Shown in pieces: positions 33,419 through 45,415 of a stretch of DNA of 64,000 nt. Both the position numbers and the translations under genes were made by a program. The first letter of the stretch is position 1. Every line of letters begins with the position of its first letter. Below the pieces are notes generated by a model. It did not search any database and was not told the origin of the DNA. It saw only the letters and a list, made by a program, of their open reading frames with translations. This DNA is from Crossaster papposus (Eukaryota > Echinodermata > Asteroidea > Velatida > Solasteridae), in contig JBAIAA010001523.1 of assembly GCA_037893245.1 (NCBI GenBank), forward strand, positions 1 through 64,000. Reading direction: 5' to 3'.

Positions 33419-36026
33419 CTAGAACTACGTCTGTTCGAGGAACAGAACATAGGGCTTTTTCGCATTCGCAATTTTTTAGATTAAATTGTTCAAAAATTGA
33501 ACTTTTATATCAAAACAATTTAAAATTATTAAAAACGAATTTAAGTTAATTTAAACAGATTAAAATGAATTCAAACTGATTAAAACGATGACGTCACACG
33601 TTTGTGAACTATTTGTGAAACTATCCATCACCTAACAATACAAACATATGTGTTATGTTAGCACGTTCCGTTGCTGAGATATGGCTTAAAGGTCTTAAAA
33701 CGTAATAATTTAAATATAATCGTAATATGATGTAACATTTGTCAACATGCCGCTAGAGGGCGCTATAACATTTTATGAAGTCACCGTTGACTTTGTTGCT
33801 ACTTACAACCTAGCCAGCGCCTAACATCGTTGAAAGTAAGTTCACATCGTTTTCCATTTTTAAATTATAAGGCACTTCCGGTTTGGACCGGAAGGAAGGG
33901 TCAGTTTTTTTTGCATGTAATACAAATTATGAAGACCATGGATTAATCTATCAATTCCCTTAAAAATCTAAATCAGATCTCTTACAGTTGATTTTATATT
34001 GATTTTCAAAGATTAAATCTATAAATATTTGGTTGCTTGTAATCTGACATTTTATGACGTCATCGTGACGTAATTAACAGAAAGTTCGAGAGCTGTCTTT
34101 ACTTTGCTATCTGATGCAAAAATCTGGATTATATCTATAGCGGTTGATTTTTAAGCGATTGTTTAAGGTTTAAAGGATTTTTCATTGTAACTTCCGGTTT
34201 GGTGACGTCATAAATATTTCTCCTTCCCAATATGGTCTAAGCATGAAGCTTAATATTTACACCGGTTATAAAGTGGTTTCAGCAAAATTCGCCACACACA
34301 TCAACAGATTATTCATTTTAACCATTTTCAACCTGCCGCTAGAGGGCGCTATAACATATTATGACGTCGCCTGATTTTTTTTGGAAAAGTTTATTCTAGC
34401 CAGACACTAACATCGTTGAAAGTAAGTTCATATCATTTTTCACTTTTAAATTATGAGGCACTTCCGGTTTGGACCGGAAGGAAGGGTCACGTGATTTTAC
34501 GCACACGAGATAAAATGAAGATTCTGGATTATTCTATCTATTGCCACAAAAATCAAGTTTCGGTCTTTTGTGGTTGATTTGTTATTTATTTTTAAAGATT
34601 AAATCAATTCCACCTTTAAGATGACGTCACGTGACCCCTGACGACGTAACCATGACGTATGTCTGCAAGACACGAGTTTACTATAGGGTCTTCACCTGGG
34701 TTAAGTTTTATGGAAATACGACTTTGTTTTTCGTTAAAAGTGCTTGGAATTGTGCAAACAACGTTTACAAAGTCTATGGGATTGGATTCTGCGTAGCCGA
34801 GAGCCTGTTTACCTACCTGTCGCACACGGCGCCCTTCCCCATAGGCAATTTGATGACGACATCCTGTTTCGCTTGTTGGCGGCTAGTGTCCTCTTGGGTG
34901 AGCGTACATTTGCATGCACGTACGATGTCAGTAGTGATACATTCGCTCAATGCATAGTACACTATCAGTGTATACGTACGTACATATACAAGCATGTACA
35001 CCCCTATTATACGTGTGCCATGCACATAAGGGGTCAATGCTTTATGCGCCTAGGCCAAAACGATTAAATTTCAAGGGTGCCGCAGGGTATGTCCAAGTTT
35101 GTTTTTTGCCAAAAAAACACAGGAAAGTTTGAGAACTACTTTTACACTAACCTTTAGAGCAAAAATCAAGATTATATCTGTCAGGTTTAATTTTTTAGGA
35201 ATTTTCAAAGGAAAAGAAGTCTTTTCATTGTAACTTCCGGTCTGGTGACGTCATAATTTTTTCTTCTCGTCTACTTGTTCCTAGCATGAAGCTGATTAAA
35301 TACACCGGTTATAAAGTGATTTCCGCAAACTTCGCCACACACATCAACAGATTATTCATTTTAACAATATTTCAACTTGCCGCTAGAGGGCGCTATAACA
35401 TGTTATGGCGTCGCCGATATTTTTTTTGTTAAATACAATCTAGCCAGACACTAACATCGTTGAAAGTAAGTTCATATCATTTTTCACTTTTAAATTATAA
35501 GGCACTTCCGGTTTGGACCGGAAGGAAGGTTCACGTGATTTCACGCACACGAGATAAAATTAAGATCCTGGATTATTCTATCTATTGCCGCAAAAATTAA
35601 GTTTCGGTCTTTTGCGGTTGATTTGTTATTGAATTTCAAAGATTAAATCAATTGCACCTTTAAAATGACGTCACGTGACCCCTGATGACGTCACCATGAC
35701 GTATTTCTGCGAGACACGAGTTCACTATAGGGTCTTCACCTGGGTTAAGTTTTATGAAAATACGACTTTGTTTTCTAGTAAAAGTACTTGTGCAAAAAAA
35801 CGTGTACTAAGTCTATGGGGTTTAGGTTACTAAAAAAAAAAAAAGATAAAAAAAGAAAGAAAAAAAATCGGAACAAAAACAAAGGCTTTTTCGCAAAATT
35901 GCGAAAAAGCCAAAAAATCAGAACAAAAACAAAGGCTTTTTCGCAAAATTGCGAAAAAGCCAAAAAAAAAAGAAAAAAAAAATCAGAACAAAAACAAAGG
36001 CTTTTTCGCATTTGCGAAAAAGCCAA
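33419..36026 (-). repeat. Array monomer 4 (minus), 2.61 kb
   Basis: Same composition as monomer 3, with CTCF-like cores at 33750, 34336 and 35380 and the optional block at about 34770-35090. At its 5' side the leader is replaced by three palindromic GGCTTTTTCGC units (35862-36025). Confidence 0.75.
35862..36025. repeat. Palindrome array, GGCTTTTTCGC units (3)
   Basis: Three palindromes, two with loop AAAATT and one with loop ATTT-like shortening, each preceded by AATCRGAACAAAAACAAA. Orientation of the connecting sequence is opposite to the 28243 array. Confidence 0.85.
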
Positions 36027-37086
36027 CTAGATCTACGTCTGTTCAAGGAACAGAACATAGGGCTTTTTTTGCTTTCGCATTTTTTTAGAGTATTTGTTTT
36101 CAAAAAAAACGAATTTAAGTTAATTTAAACAGATTAAAATAAATTCAAACTGATTAAAACGATGACGTCACACGTTTCTGAACTTTTTGTGCAACTATCT
36201 ATCACCTAACAACACACAATGAGGTGTTATGTTAACACGATCCTTTGCTGAGATATGCCTTCAACGTCTAAAAACGTAATAATTCAAACATAATCGTAAT
36301 ATGACGTAACATTTGTCAACATGACGCTAGAGGGCGCTTTAACATTTTATGAAGTCACTGTTTACATTTTTGTTACTTACAACCTAGCCAGCTCCTAACA
36401 TCGTTGAAAGTAAGTTCACATCGTTTTTTACTTTTAAATTATAAGGAACTTCCGGTTTGGACCGGAAGGAAGGGTCAGGTCTTTTTGCATGTAATACAAA
36501 TTATGAAGACCATGGATTAATCTATCAATTCCCCTAAAAATCTAAATCAGATCTTTTACAGTTTATTTTATATTGATTTTCAAAGATTAAATTTAGAAAT
36601 ATTTGGTTGCTTGTAATCTGACACTTGATGACGTCATCGTGACGTAATTAACAGAAAGTTCGAGAGCTGTCTTAACTTTGCTATTTAAAGCAAAAATCTG
36701 GATTATATCTATCGCGGTTGATTTTTAAGCGACGTTTTAAGGTTTTAAGGTCTTTTCATTGTAACTTCCGGTTTGGTGACGTCATAAATATTTATCCTTC
36801 CCAATGTGGTCTAAGCATGAAGCTGATTATATACACCGGTTATAAAGTTATTTCAGCAAATTTCGCAACACACATCAACAGATTAACCATTTTAACCATT
36901 TTCAACCTGCCGCTAGAGGGCGCTATAACATATTATGACGTCGCCTGATTTTTTTTGGAAAAGTTTATTCTAGCCAGAAACTAACATCGTTGAAAGTAAG
37001 TTCATATCATTTTTTTCACTTTCAAATTATGAGGCACGTGTACAAAGTCTATGGGGTTTTGGTTACTAAAAGAAAAGGAAAAAAAA
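36027..37086 (-). repeat. Array monomer 5 (minus), 1.06 kb
   Basis: 3' hairpin at 36027 reads CTGTTCAAGGAACAG. CTCF-like sites at 36324 (first base A) and 36910. The region between the second CTTCCGG palindrome and the leader is deleted: GAGGCACGTG joins TACAAAGTCTATGG at about 37040. Confidence 0.7.
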
Positions 37087-38614
37087 CTAGAACTACGTCT
37101 GTTCGAGGAACAGAACATAGGGCTTTTTCGCATTCGCAATTTTTTAGATTAAATATTTCAAAAATTGAACTTTTATACCATCAAAACAGTTAATTTAAAC
37201 AGATTAAAATTAATTCAAACTGATTAAAACGATGACGTCACACGTTTGTGAACTTTTTGTGCAACTATCTATCACCTAACAATACAAATTTTTGTTATGT
37301 TAGCACGTTCCGTTGCTGAGATATGACTTAAAGGTCGAAAAACGTAATAATTCGAATATAATCGTAATATGACGTAACATTTGTCAACATGCCGCTAGAG
37401 GGCGCTATAACATTTTAAGAAGTCACCGTTAACTTGTTTGTTACTTACAACCTAGCCAGCGCCTAACATCGTTGAAAGTAAGTTCACATCGTTTTCCACT
37501 TTTAAATTATAATGCACTTCCGGTTCGGACCGGAAGGAAGGGTCAGGTTTTTGTGCATTTAATACAAATTATGAAGACCATGGATTAATCTATCAATTCC
37601 CTTATTGATTAAAGCCCTATGTTCTGTTCCTTGAACAGACGTAGTTCTAGTTTACTTTTAAATTATAAGGAACTTCCGGTTTGGACCGGAAGGAAGTGTC
37701 AGGTCTTTTTGCATGTACATGTAATACAAATTATGAAGACCATGGATTAATCTATAAATTCTACTAAAAATCTAAATCAGATCTCTTACAGTTGATTTTA
37801 TATTAATTTTCAAAGATTAAATTTATAAATATTTGGTTGCTTGTAATCTGACACTTGATGACGTCATCGTGACGTAATTAACAGAAAGCTCGAGAGCTGT
37901 CTTAACTTTGCTATTTAAAGCAAAAATCTGGATTATATCTATCGCGGTTGATTTTTAAGCGACGTTTTAAGGTTTTAAGGTCTTTTCATTGTAACTTCCG
38001 GTTTGGTGACGTCATCAATAAATCTCTTTCTCAATATGTTCTTAGCACGAAGCTGATTATATACACCGGTTATAACGTGATTTCAGCAAACTTCGCCACA
38101 CACATCAACAGATTATTCATTTTAACCATTTTTCAACCTGCCGCTAGAGGGCGCTATAACATATTATGACGTCGCCTGATTTTTTTTGGAAAAGTTTATT
38201 CTAGCCAGAAACTAACATCGTTGAAAGTAAGTTCATATCATTTTTCACTTTCAAATTATGAGGCACTTCCGGTTGGACCGGAAGGAAGGGTCACGTGATT
38301 TTAGCACACGAGATAAAATGAAGATTCTGGATTATTCTATCTATTGCCACAAAAATCAAGTTTCGGTCTTTTGTGGTTGATTTGTTATTTATTTTTAAAG
38401 ATTAAATCAATTGCACCTTTAAGATGACGTCACGTGACCCCTGATGACGTCACCATGTCGTATGTCGGCTAGGCACGAGCTTACTATAGGGTCTTCACTT
38501 GGGTTAAGTTTTATGGAAATACGACTTTGTTCTCTGGTAAAAGTACTTGTGCAAAAAAACGTGTACAAAGTCTATGGGGTTTAGGTTACTAAAAGAAAAA
38601 AAAAGAAGAAGAAA
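37087..38614 (-). repeat. Array monomer 6 (minus), rearranged
   Basis: 3' end at 37087; CTCF-like cores at 37392 and 38141. At 37605-37650 it is interrupted by a reversed 3'-end fragment (AAAGCCCTATG, hairpin, CTAG), after which the sequence steps back and repeats the CTTCCGG block. This looks like an insertion of, or template switch to, a neighbouring monomer end. Confidence 0.7.
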
Positions 38615-40776
38615 CTAGAACTACGTCTGTTCGAGGAACAGAACATAGGGCTTTTTCGCATTCTCAATTTTTTTGATTAAATATTTCAAAAATTGAACTT
38701 TTATACCATCAAAACAATTTAAAATCATTGGAAACGAATTTAAGTTAATTTAAACAGATTAAAATTAATTCAAACTGATTAAAACGATGACGTCACACGT
38801 TTGTGAACTTTGTGTGCAACTATCTATCACCTAACAACACACAATGAGGTGTTATGTTAACACGATCCTTTGCTGAGATATGCCTTCAACGTCTAAAAAC
38901 GTAATAATTCAAATATAATCGTAATATGACGTAACATTTGTCAACATGACGCTAGAGGGCGCTTTATCATTTTATGAAGTCACTGTTAACTTTTTTGTTA
39001 CTTACAACCTAGCCAGCGCCTAACGTCGTTGAAAGCAAGTTAGCATCGTTTTCCACTTTTAAATTATAAGGCACTTCCGGTTTGGACCGGAAGGAAGTTT
39101 CAGGTCGTTTTGCATGTAATACAAATTATGAAGACCATGGATTAATCTATCAATTTCCTTAAAAATCTAAATCAGATCTCTTACAGTTGATTTTATATTG
39201 ATTTTCAAAGATTAAATTTAGAAATATTCGGTTGCTTGTAATCTGACACTTGATGACGTCATTGTGACGTAATTAACAGAAACTCGAGATCAGTCTTAAC
39301 TTTGCTATTTGAAGCAAAAGTCTAGATTATATCTATAGCGGTTGATTTTTAAGCGACTTTTTAAAGTTTAAAGGATATTTTATTGTAACTTCCGGTTTGT
39401 TGACGTCATAAATATTTCTCCTTCCCAATATGGTCTCAGCATGAAGCTGATTATATACACCAGTTATAAAGTTATTTCAGCAAACTTCACAACACACATC
39501 AACAGATTAATCATTTTAACCATTTTCAACCTGCCGCTAGAGGGCGCTATAACATGTTATGACGTCGCCGAAATTTTTTTGAATAGTTTATTCTAGCCAG
39601 ACAATAACATCGTTAAAAGTAAGTTCATATCATTTTTCACTTTCAAATTATAAGGCACTTCCGGTTTTGACCGGAAAGAAGGGTCACATGATTTCACGCA
39701 CACGAGATAAAATGAAGATCCTGGATTATTCTATTAATTGCCACAAAATTCAAGTTTCGGTCTGTTGCGGTTGATGTTTTATTGATTTTCAAAGATTAAA
39801 TCAATTTGACCTTTAAGATAAGGTCACGTGGCCCTGATGACGTCTTCCTCGTGGTGTCTGTCGGCGAGACTGGAGTTCACTATTGGGTCTTCACCTGGGT
39901 CAAGTTTATGGGAATACGACTTTGTTTTTCCGTTAAAAGTGCTTTGAATTGTGCAAGCAACGTTTACAAAGTCTACGGGGTTGGATTCTGCGTAGCCGAA
40001 AGCGTGTTTACCTACCTGTCGTACGCGGCGCCCTTCCCCATGGGCAATTTGATGACGTCATCCTGTTTCACAGGTTGGCGGCTAGTGTCCTCTTGGGTGA
40101 GCTTACATGTGCTTGCACGAACGATGTCAGTGGTGATACATTCGCTCAATACATAATGCACTATCAGTGTATAATTTTTTCTTCCCGTCAACTTGTTCCT
40201 AGCATGAAGCTGATTAAATACACCGGTTATAAAGTGATTTCAGCAAACTTCGCCACACACATCAACAGATTATTCATTTTAACAATTTTTCAAACTGCCG
40301 CTAGAGGGCGCTATAACATGTTATGACGTCACCAATATTGTTTTTGAAAAATACATTGTAGCCAGACACTAACATCGTTGAAAGTAAGTTCATATCATTT
40401 TTCACTTTCAAATTATGAGGCACTTCCGGTTTAGACCGGAAGGAAGGGTCACGTGATTTCACACACACGAGATAAAATTAAGATCCTGAATTATTCTATC
40501 TATTGCCACAAAAATGTAGTTTCGGTCTTTTGCGGTTGATTTGTTATTGAATTTCAAAGATTAAATCAATTACACCTTTAAGATGACGTCACGTGACCCC
40601 TGATGACGTCACCATGACGTATTTCTGGGAGACACGAGTTCACTATAGGGTCTTCACCTGGGTTAAGTTTTATGGAAATACGACTTTGTTTTCTGGTAAA
40701 AGTACTTGTGCAAAAAAACGTGTACAAAGCCTATGGGGTTTAGGTTACAAAAAGAAAAAGAAGAAAGAAAAAAAAA
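38615..40776 (-). repeat. Array monomer 7 (minus), left arm of large palindrome
   Basis: 3' end at 38615. CTCF-like sites at 38949 (ACGC variant), 39534 and 40298. Contains the optional block at 39930-40170, cut short by a 0.27 kb deletion relative to the other arm. The frames at 39806-40156 here and 42223-41873 on the minus strand differ by one residue, showing how similar the arms are. Confidence 0.8.
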
Positions 40777-40927
40777 ATCAGAAAAACAAAGGCTTTTTCG
40801 CAAAATTGCGAAAAAGCCAAAAAAAAATAAAAAATCAGAACAAAAACAAAGGCTTTTTCGCAACTTGCGAAAAAGCCAAAAAAAATCAGAACAAAAACAA
40901 AGGCTTTTTCGCATTTGCGAAAAAGCC
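40777..40927. repeat. Palindrome array at the centre of inversion (3 units)
   Basis: Three GGCTTTTTCGC palindromes separated by AATCAGAACAAAAACAAA. They sit at the symmetry centre of the 38615-43414 palindrome. Confidence 0.85.
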
Positions 40928-40985
40928 AAAAATTGCGAATGCGAAAAAGCCCTATGTTCTGTTCCTCGAACAGACGTAGTTCTAG
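40928..40985 (+). mobile_element. Isolated Helitron-like 3' end (plus)
   Basis: TTGCGAATGCGAAAAAGCCC followed by the TCTGTTC/GAACAGA hairpin, CGTAGTT and CTAG, then T. It marks the switch from minus to plus monomers. Confidence 0.65.
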
Positions 40986-43414
40986 TTTTTCTTTCTTCTT
41001 TTTCTTTTTGTAACCTAAACCCCATAGACTTTGTACACGTTTTTTTGCACAAGTACTTTTACCAGAAAACAAAGTCGTATTTCCATAAAACTTAACCCAG
41101 GTGAAGACCCTATAGTGAACTCGTGTCTCCCAGAAATACGTCATGGTGACGTCATCAGGGGTCACGTGACGTCATCTTAAAGGTGTAATTGATTTAATCT
41201 TTGAAATTCAATAACAAATCAACCGCAAAAGACCGAAACTAAATTTTTGTGGCAATAGATAGAATAATCCAGGATCTTAATTTTATCTCGTGTGCGTGAA
41301 ATCACGTGACCCTTCCTTCCGGTCTAAACCGGAAGTGCCTCATAATTTGAAAGTGAAAAATGATATGAACTTACTTTCAACGATGTTAGTGTCTGGCTAC
41401 AATGTATTTTTCAAAAAAATATTGGTGACGTCATAACATGTTATAGCGCCCTCTAGCGGCAGTTTGAAAAATTGTTAAAATGAATAATCTGTTGATGTGT
41501 GTGGCGAAGTTTGCTGAAATCACTTTATAACCGGTGTATTTAATCAGCTTCATGCTAGGAACAAGTTGACGGGAAGAAAAAATTATGACGTCACCAGACC
41601 GGAAGTTAGAATGAAAAGACTCCTTTTCCTTTGAAAATTCCTAAAAAATTAAACTTGACAGATACAATCTTGATTTTTGCTCTAAAGGTTAATGTAAAAG
41701 TAGTTCTCGAACTTCCCTGTGTTTTGGGGCAAAAAACGAACTGGAACATACCCTGCGGCACCCTTGAAATGTAATCGTTTTGGCCTAGGTTAAAAAAGCA
41801 TTGACCCCTTACGTGTGCATGGCACACGTATAATATACATGCTAGTACATGTACGTATACACTGATAGTGCATTATGTATTGAGCGAATGTATCACCACT
41901 GACATCGTTCGTGCAAGCACATGTACGCTCACCCAAGAGGACACTAGCCGCCAACCTGTGAAACAGGATGACGTCATCAAATTGCCCATGGGGAAGGGCG
42001 CCGCGTACGACAGGTAGGTAAACACGCTTTCGGCTACGCAGAATCCAACCCCGTAGACTTTGTAAACGTTGCTTGCACAATTCAAAGCACTTTTAACGGA
42101 AAAACAAAGTCGTATTCCCATAAACTTGACCCAGGTGAAGACCCAATAGTGAACTCCAGTCTCGCCGACAGACACCACGAGGAAGACGTCATCAGGGCCA
42201 CGTGACCTTATCTTAAAGGTCAAATTGATTTAATCTTTGAAAATCAATAAAACATCAACCGCAAAAGACCGAAACTTGAATGTTGTGGCAATTAATAGAA
42301 TAATCCAGGATCTTCATTTTATCTCCCGTGCGTGAAATCACGTGACCCTTCCTTCCGGTCCAAACCGGAAGTGCCTTATAATTTGAAAGTGAAAAATGAT
42401 ATGAACTTACTTTTAACGATGTTATTGTCTGGCTCGAATAAACTATTCAAAACAATTCTGGCGACGTCATAACATGTTATAGCGCCCTCTAGCGGCAGGT
42501 TGAAAATGGTTAAAATGATTAATCTGTTGATGTGTGTTGCTAAGTTTGGTGAAATAACTTTATAACTGGTGTATATAATCAGCTTCATGCTTAGACCATA
42601 TTGGGAAGGAGAAATATTTATGACGTCACCAAACCGGAAGTTACAATAAAAAATCCTTTAAACTTAAAAAGTCGCTTAAAAATCAACCGCTATAGATATA
42701 ATCCAGATTTTTGCTTCAAATAGCAAAGTTAAGACTGATCTCGAGTTTCTGTTAATTACGTCACAATGACGTCATCAAGTGTCAGATTACAAGCAACCAA
42801 ATATGTCTAAATTTAATCTTTGAAAATCAATATAAAATCAACTGTAAGAGATCTGATTTCGATTTTTAAGGAAATTGATAGATTAATCCATGGTCTTCAT
42901 AATTTGTATTACATGCAAAAAGACCTGACACTTCCTTCCGGTCCAAACCGAAAGTGCCTTATAATTTAAAAGTGGAAAACGATGCTAACTTACTTTCAAC
43001 GATGTTAGGCGCTGGCTAGGTTGTAAGTAACAAAAAAGTTAACAGTGACTTCATAAAATGTTAAAGCGCCCTCTAGCGTCATGTTGACAAATGTTACGTC
43101 ATATTACGATTATATTTGAATTATTACGTTTTTAGACGTTGAAGGCATATCTCAGCAACGGATCGTGTTAACATAACACCTCATTTTGTGTTGTTAGGTG
43201 ATAGATAGTTGCACAAAAAGTTCACAAACGTGTGACGTCATCGTTTTAATCAGTTTTAATTCATTTTACTCTGTTTAAATTAACTTAAATTAGTTTTCAA
43301 TAATTTTAAATTATTTTGATGGTTTAAAAGTTTAATTTTTGAAATATTTAATAAAAAAAAATTGCGAATGCGAAAAAGCCCTATGTTCTGTTCCTCGAAC
43401 AGACGTAGTTCTAG
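40986..43414 (+). repeat. Array monomer 8 (plus), right arm of large palindrome
   Basis: T-rich leader at 40986; CTCF-like sites at 41446, 42482 and 43066 (last base T). The optional block at 41830-42110 is full length here. The 3' hairpin and CTAG are at 43385-43414. Confidence 0.8.
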
Positions 43415-43659
43415 TTTTTGGCTTTTTCGCAATTTTGCAAAAAAGCCTTTGTTTTTGTTCAGATTTTTGTTTTGGCTTTTTCGCAATTTTGCGAAAAAGC
43501 CTTTGTTTTTGTTCTGATTTTTTTTTTCTTCTTCTTCTTCTTCTTTTTTTTGGCTTTTTCGCAAATGCGAAAAAGCCTTTGTTTTTGTTCTGATTTTTTT
43601 TTTCTTTTTTTTTCTTCTTCTTTTTTCTTTCTTTTAGTAACCTAAACCCCATAGACTTT
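43415..43659 (+). repeat. Palindrome units and leader of monomer 9, cut by DIRS insertion
   Basis: Three GGCTTTTTCGC palindromes, a T/C-rich leader and AACCTAAACCCCATAGACTTT. The sequence resumes at about 48465 with GTACACG, giving exactly the word found uninterrupted in the other monomers. Confidence 0.8.
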
Positions 43660-43689
43660 ATCCCCACATGTGACAAGACCGGACATACA

Positions 43690-43736
43690 GAATCGAGCAC
43701 TCGTATTTTTGTTGCGTGTGGCCGAGCAGCCGTTTA
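43690..43736 (+). repeat. DIRS-like terminal inverted repeat, left
   Basis: Reads AATCGAGCACTCG, a variable middle, then CGAGCAGCCG-TTTA, the reverse complement of the right end with mismatches in the middle. Confidence 0.6.
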
Positions 43737-43739
43737 TTG

Positions 43740-43915
43740 TTGTAAGCGCTGTCCCAGCTCGAAGCTATGATAGCACGGGACAGCATATGCAAGCAATGTA
43801 ATGACAGTTTGTCCGAGCCCGAAGAGGGGAAGCACAGGACAGCAATATTATATTACACAATTATCACAGTTTGTTCCCGTCCGAAGCTGATGTCGGGGAA
43901 CAGCAATATTGTCAC
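43740..43915. repeat. Three related hairpin units
   Basis: GCTGTCCC...GGGACAGC, then TTTGTCCGAGC...AGGACAGC, then TTTGTTCCCGTCC...GGGGAACAGC, each enclosing a GAAG-centred loop. The last one with its flanks recurs at about 47628-47665. They look like ancestral or flanking forms of the 43-bp repeat. Confidence 0.6.
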
Positions 43916-44115
43916 AGTTGGTGACGAAATAGCAATTATATTCAGCAATATTGACAAAATTTGTGACGCAAACAGCGATTACATTCAGCAATATTGTCAC
44001 AGTTCGTGACGCAAACAGCAATTTATATTCAGCAATATTGTCACAGTTTGTGACGCAAACAGCAATTAAATTTAGCAATGATGTCACAGTTTGTGACACC
44101 GATCTGCAATTACCA
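43890..44115. repeat. 43-bp minisatellite, first block (~5 copies)
   Basis: Units with GTCACAGTTNGTGACGC, AAACAGCAATT and TATTCAGCAATATT. Ends at GACACCGATCTGCAATTACC, a junction that recurs at the end of the large block (46745-46765). Confidence 0.85.
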
Positions 44116-44583
44116 TATCCACATACGATGCAATACGCATTAGCAAGCAACATTATAACATGTTATCAATGCAAACCATATCATATAAAACCATTAATCA
44201 ATCCCGTAGTGGCATAGCACAAGCAATACCTTAAGCTATTATTATTGTCGGCAATAAGTAAAAAATGCAATAATCAAAATATCAATCAGCGAATGTGGTA
44301 AACATATAGGGACTGTAACTACCGTGTTCCAATTTCATCTTGGAACCGACAAAGAAAGAGGGTTAAGTGCTTTTGCCGCCAATTCCCTGAAGCCTCTTAA
44401 ATTAAGGTTTTATTGGCCAATTTTTGAGGCCTATTTGCGCTATGGAATGCAATTTCCGCCAAACGGACATTTTGCGAAAGGAGAATCGCAACATGACCGC
44501 CGCCAAATAGCCTCAGAATGAATGGGGCGTGACAAAGGTTGCTCAGAATAGCAGAGCAACCTGCCTAAGTTAGGTGGAAGCCA
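44116..44583. other. Element interior, no domain recognised
   Basis: Between the first minisatellite block and the SGNH-like piece. A plus frame (44324-44521) is open but matches nothing I know. It may include decayed RNase H or recombinase sequence. Confidence 0.4.
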
Positions 44584-44832
44584 TCAGCGTGATACCAGGT
44601 CATTGGTCCCGACCTGACTGATTACAAAGTCCGGCAATTCGACAGCAGCTGACCAAGCCTCCAGCAGAAAACCGGGGTACTGGTCCATCGTTAGTCCCAG
44701 ACGTCCAATCCAGTTGATGTGGGCCAGCTGGTGGAGCCTCTCCCCCCAGGGCGACGATCGTGCAACTCGGGCGCACCAATTAAGTAACTCGTCGCCAATT
44801 ACCCCCAGAGTCGGCTTGTCAGGGATGAAAGC
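44584..44832 (-). pseudogene. SGNH-hydrolase-like fragment of the DIRS element
   Basis: About 80 residues open, with LGVIGDELLNWCARVA at the start, HINWIGRLGLTMDQYP in the middle and DFVISQVGTNDLVSR at the end. These parallel the GDS block and the GxND block of SGNH-type hydrolase domains carried by many DIRS-like ORFs. The position of the catalytic serine is glutamate (GDE), and the frame ends at TGA. Recognition is from pattern only. Confidence 0.5.
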
Positions 44833-45040
44833 TCATGCAATTTGGGAAAGATAAAGAAATTAAGAACACATCAGTGCTAATACTCATCATTAGTAGTTAA
44901 ATTGCAGCAGTCGCCGCGCCAATGCAAAATGAACGGGCTGTAAATCTGTCACCATGAAGCCCTATAAAGTCAAGTGCACGACGAAGTACCGCTGTGAACT
45001 GTGGTCGTTCAAACTTGGTTGTACACACATCGGGGTAACT
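44833..45040. other. Element interior, no domain recognised
   Basis: Short stretch without clear coding, before the 175-bp direct duplication. Confidence 0.4.
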
Positions 45041-45415
45041 CAGCAATTGCAATTTCGAAGAAATACCAGATACATAGGAAGCAATGAATGCAAAAACTTA
45101 ACTTGCTGCTGCAGGGAGAGGCACCTAGCAGCATCAAACCCATGGTTTGCACTAAACCATTGGAAAAGACGCAACGCCCGCTGATAATAAACGCGTGCGA
45201 GGGGCAAGGGCGTCTCGCAAAAGACCCTGAACTCAGCAATTGCAATTTCGAAGAAATACTAGATACAAAGGAAGTAGGCTAATGAATGCGAAAACTAGCC
45301 TAGATGCTGCATGGAGGGGCACCCAGCAGCATCAAACCCATGGTTTGCACTAAACCATTGGAAAAGACGCAAAGCCCGCTGATATGATAAACGCGTGTGA
45401 GGGGCAAGGGCGATA
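45041..45415. repeat. ~175-bp direct duplication
   Basis: Block one (45041-45212) and block two (45234-45413) both run from CAGCAATTGCAATTTCGAAG through CATGGTTTGCACTAAACC to GAGGGGCAAGGGCG, with about 90 percent agreement by eye. The second block leads directly into the large minisatellite. Confidence 0.8.

Larger units (their letters stand above)
30512..40311 (+). promoter_or_regulatory. CTCF-like cores, block 2 (forward, 14 sites)
   Basis: CCGCTAGAGGGCGC starts at 30512, 31300, 31887, 32936, 33750, 34336, 35380, 36910, 37392, 38141, 39534 and 40298. ACGC variants start at 36324 and 38949. All point the same way, so block 2 converges or diverges with the neighbouring reverse blocks. Confidence 0.5.

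Noticed and set aside
39806..42223. A 116-codon frame (MTFKIRSRGPDD...) found in both palindrome arms and related frames in other monomers
   Set aside because: Conservation is explained by recent DNA duplication, and other frames over the same block are equally open; no start context or domain supports a protein.
43767..44217. Open frames across the 43-bp minisatellite
   Set aside because: The repeat happens to lack stops in several frames; peptides are just repeat translations.
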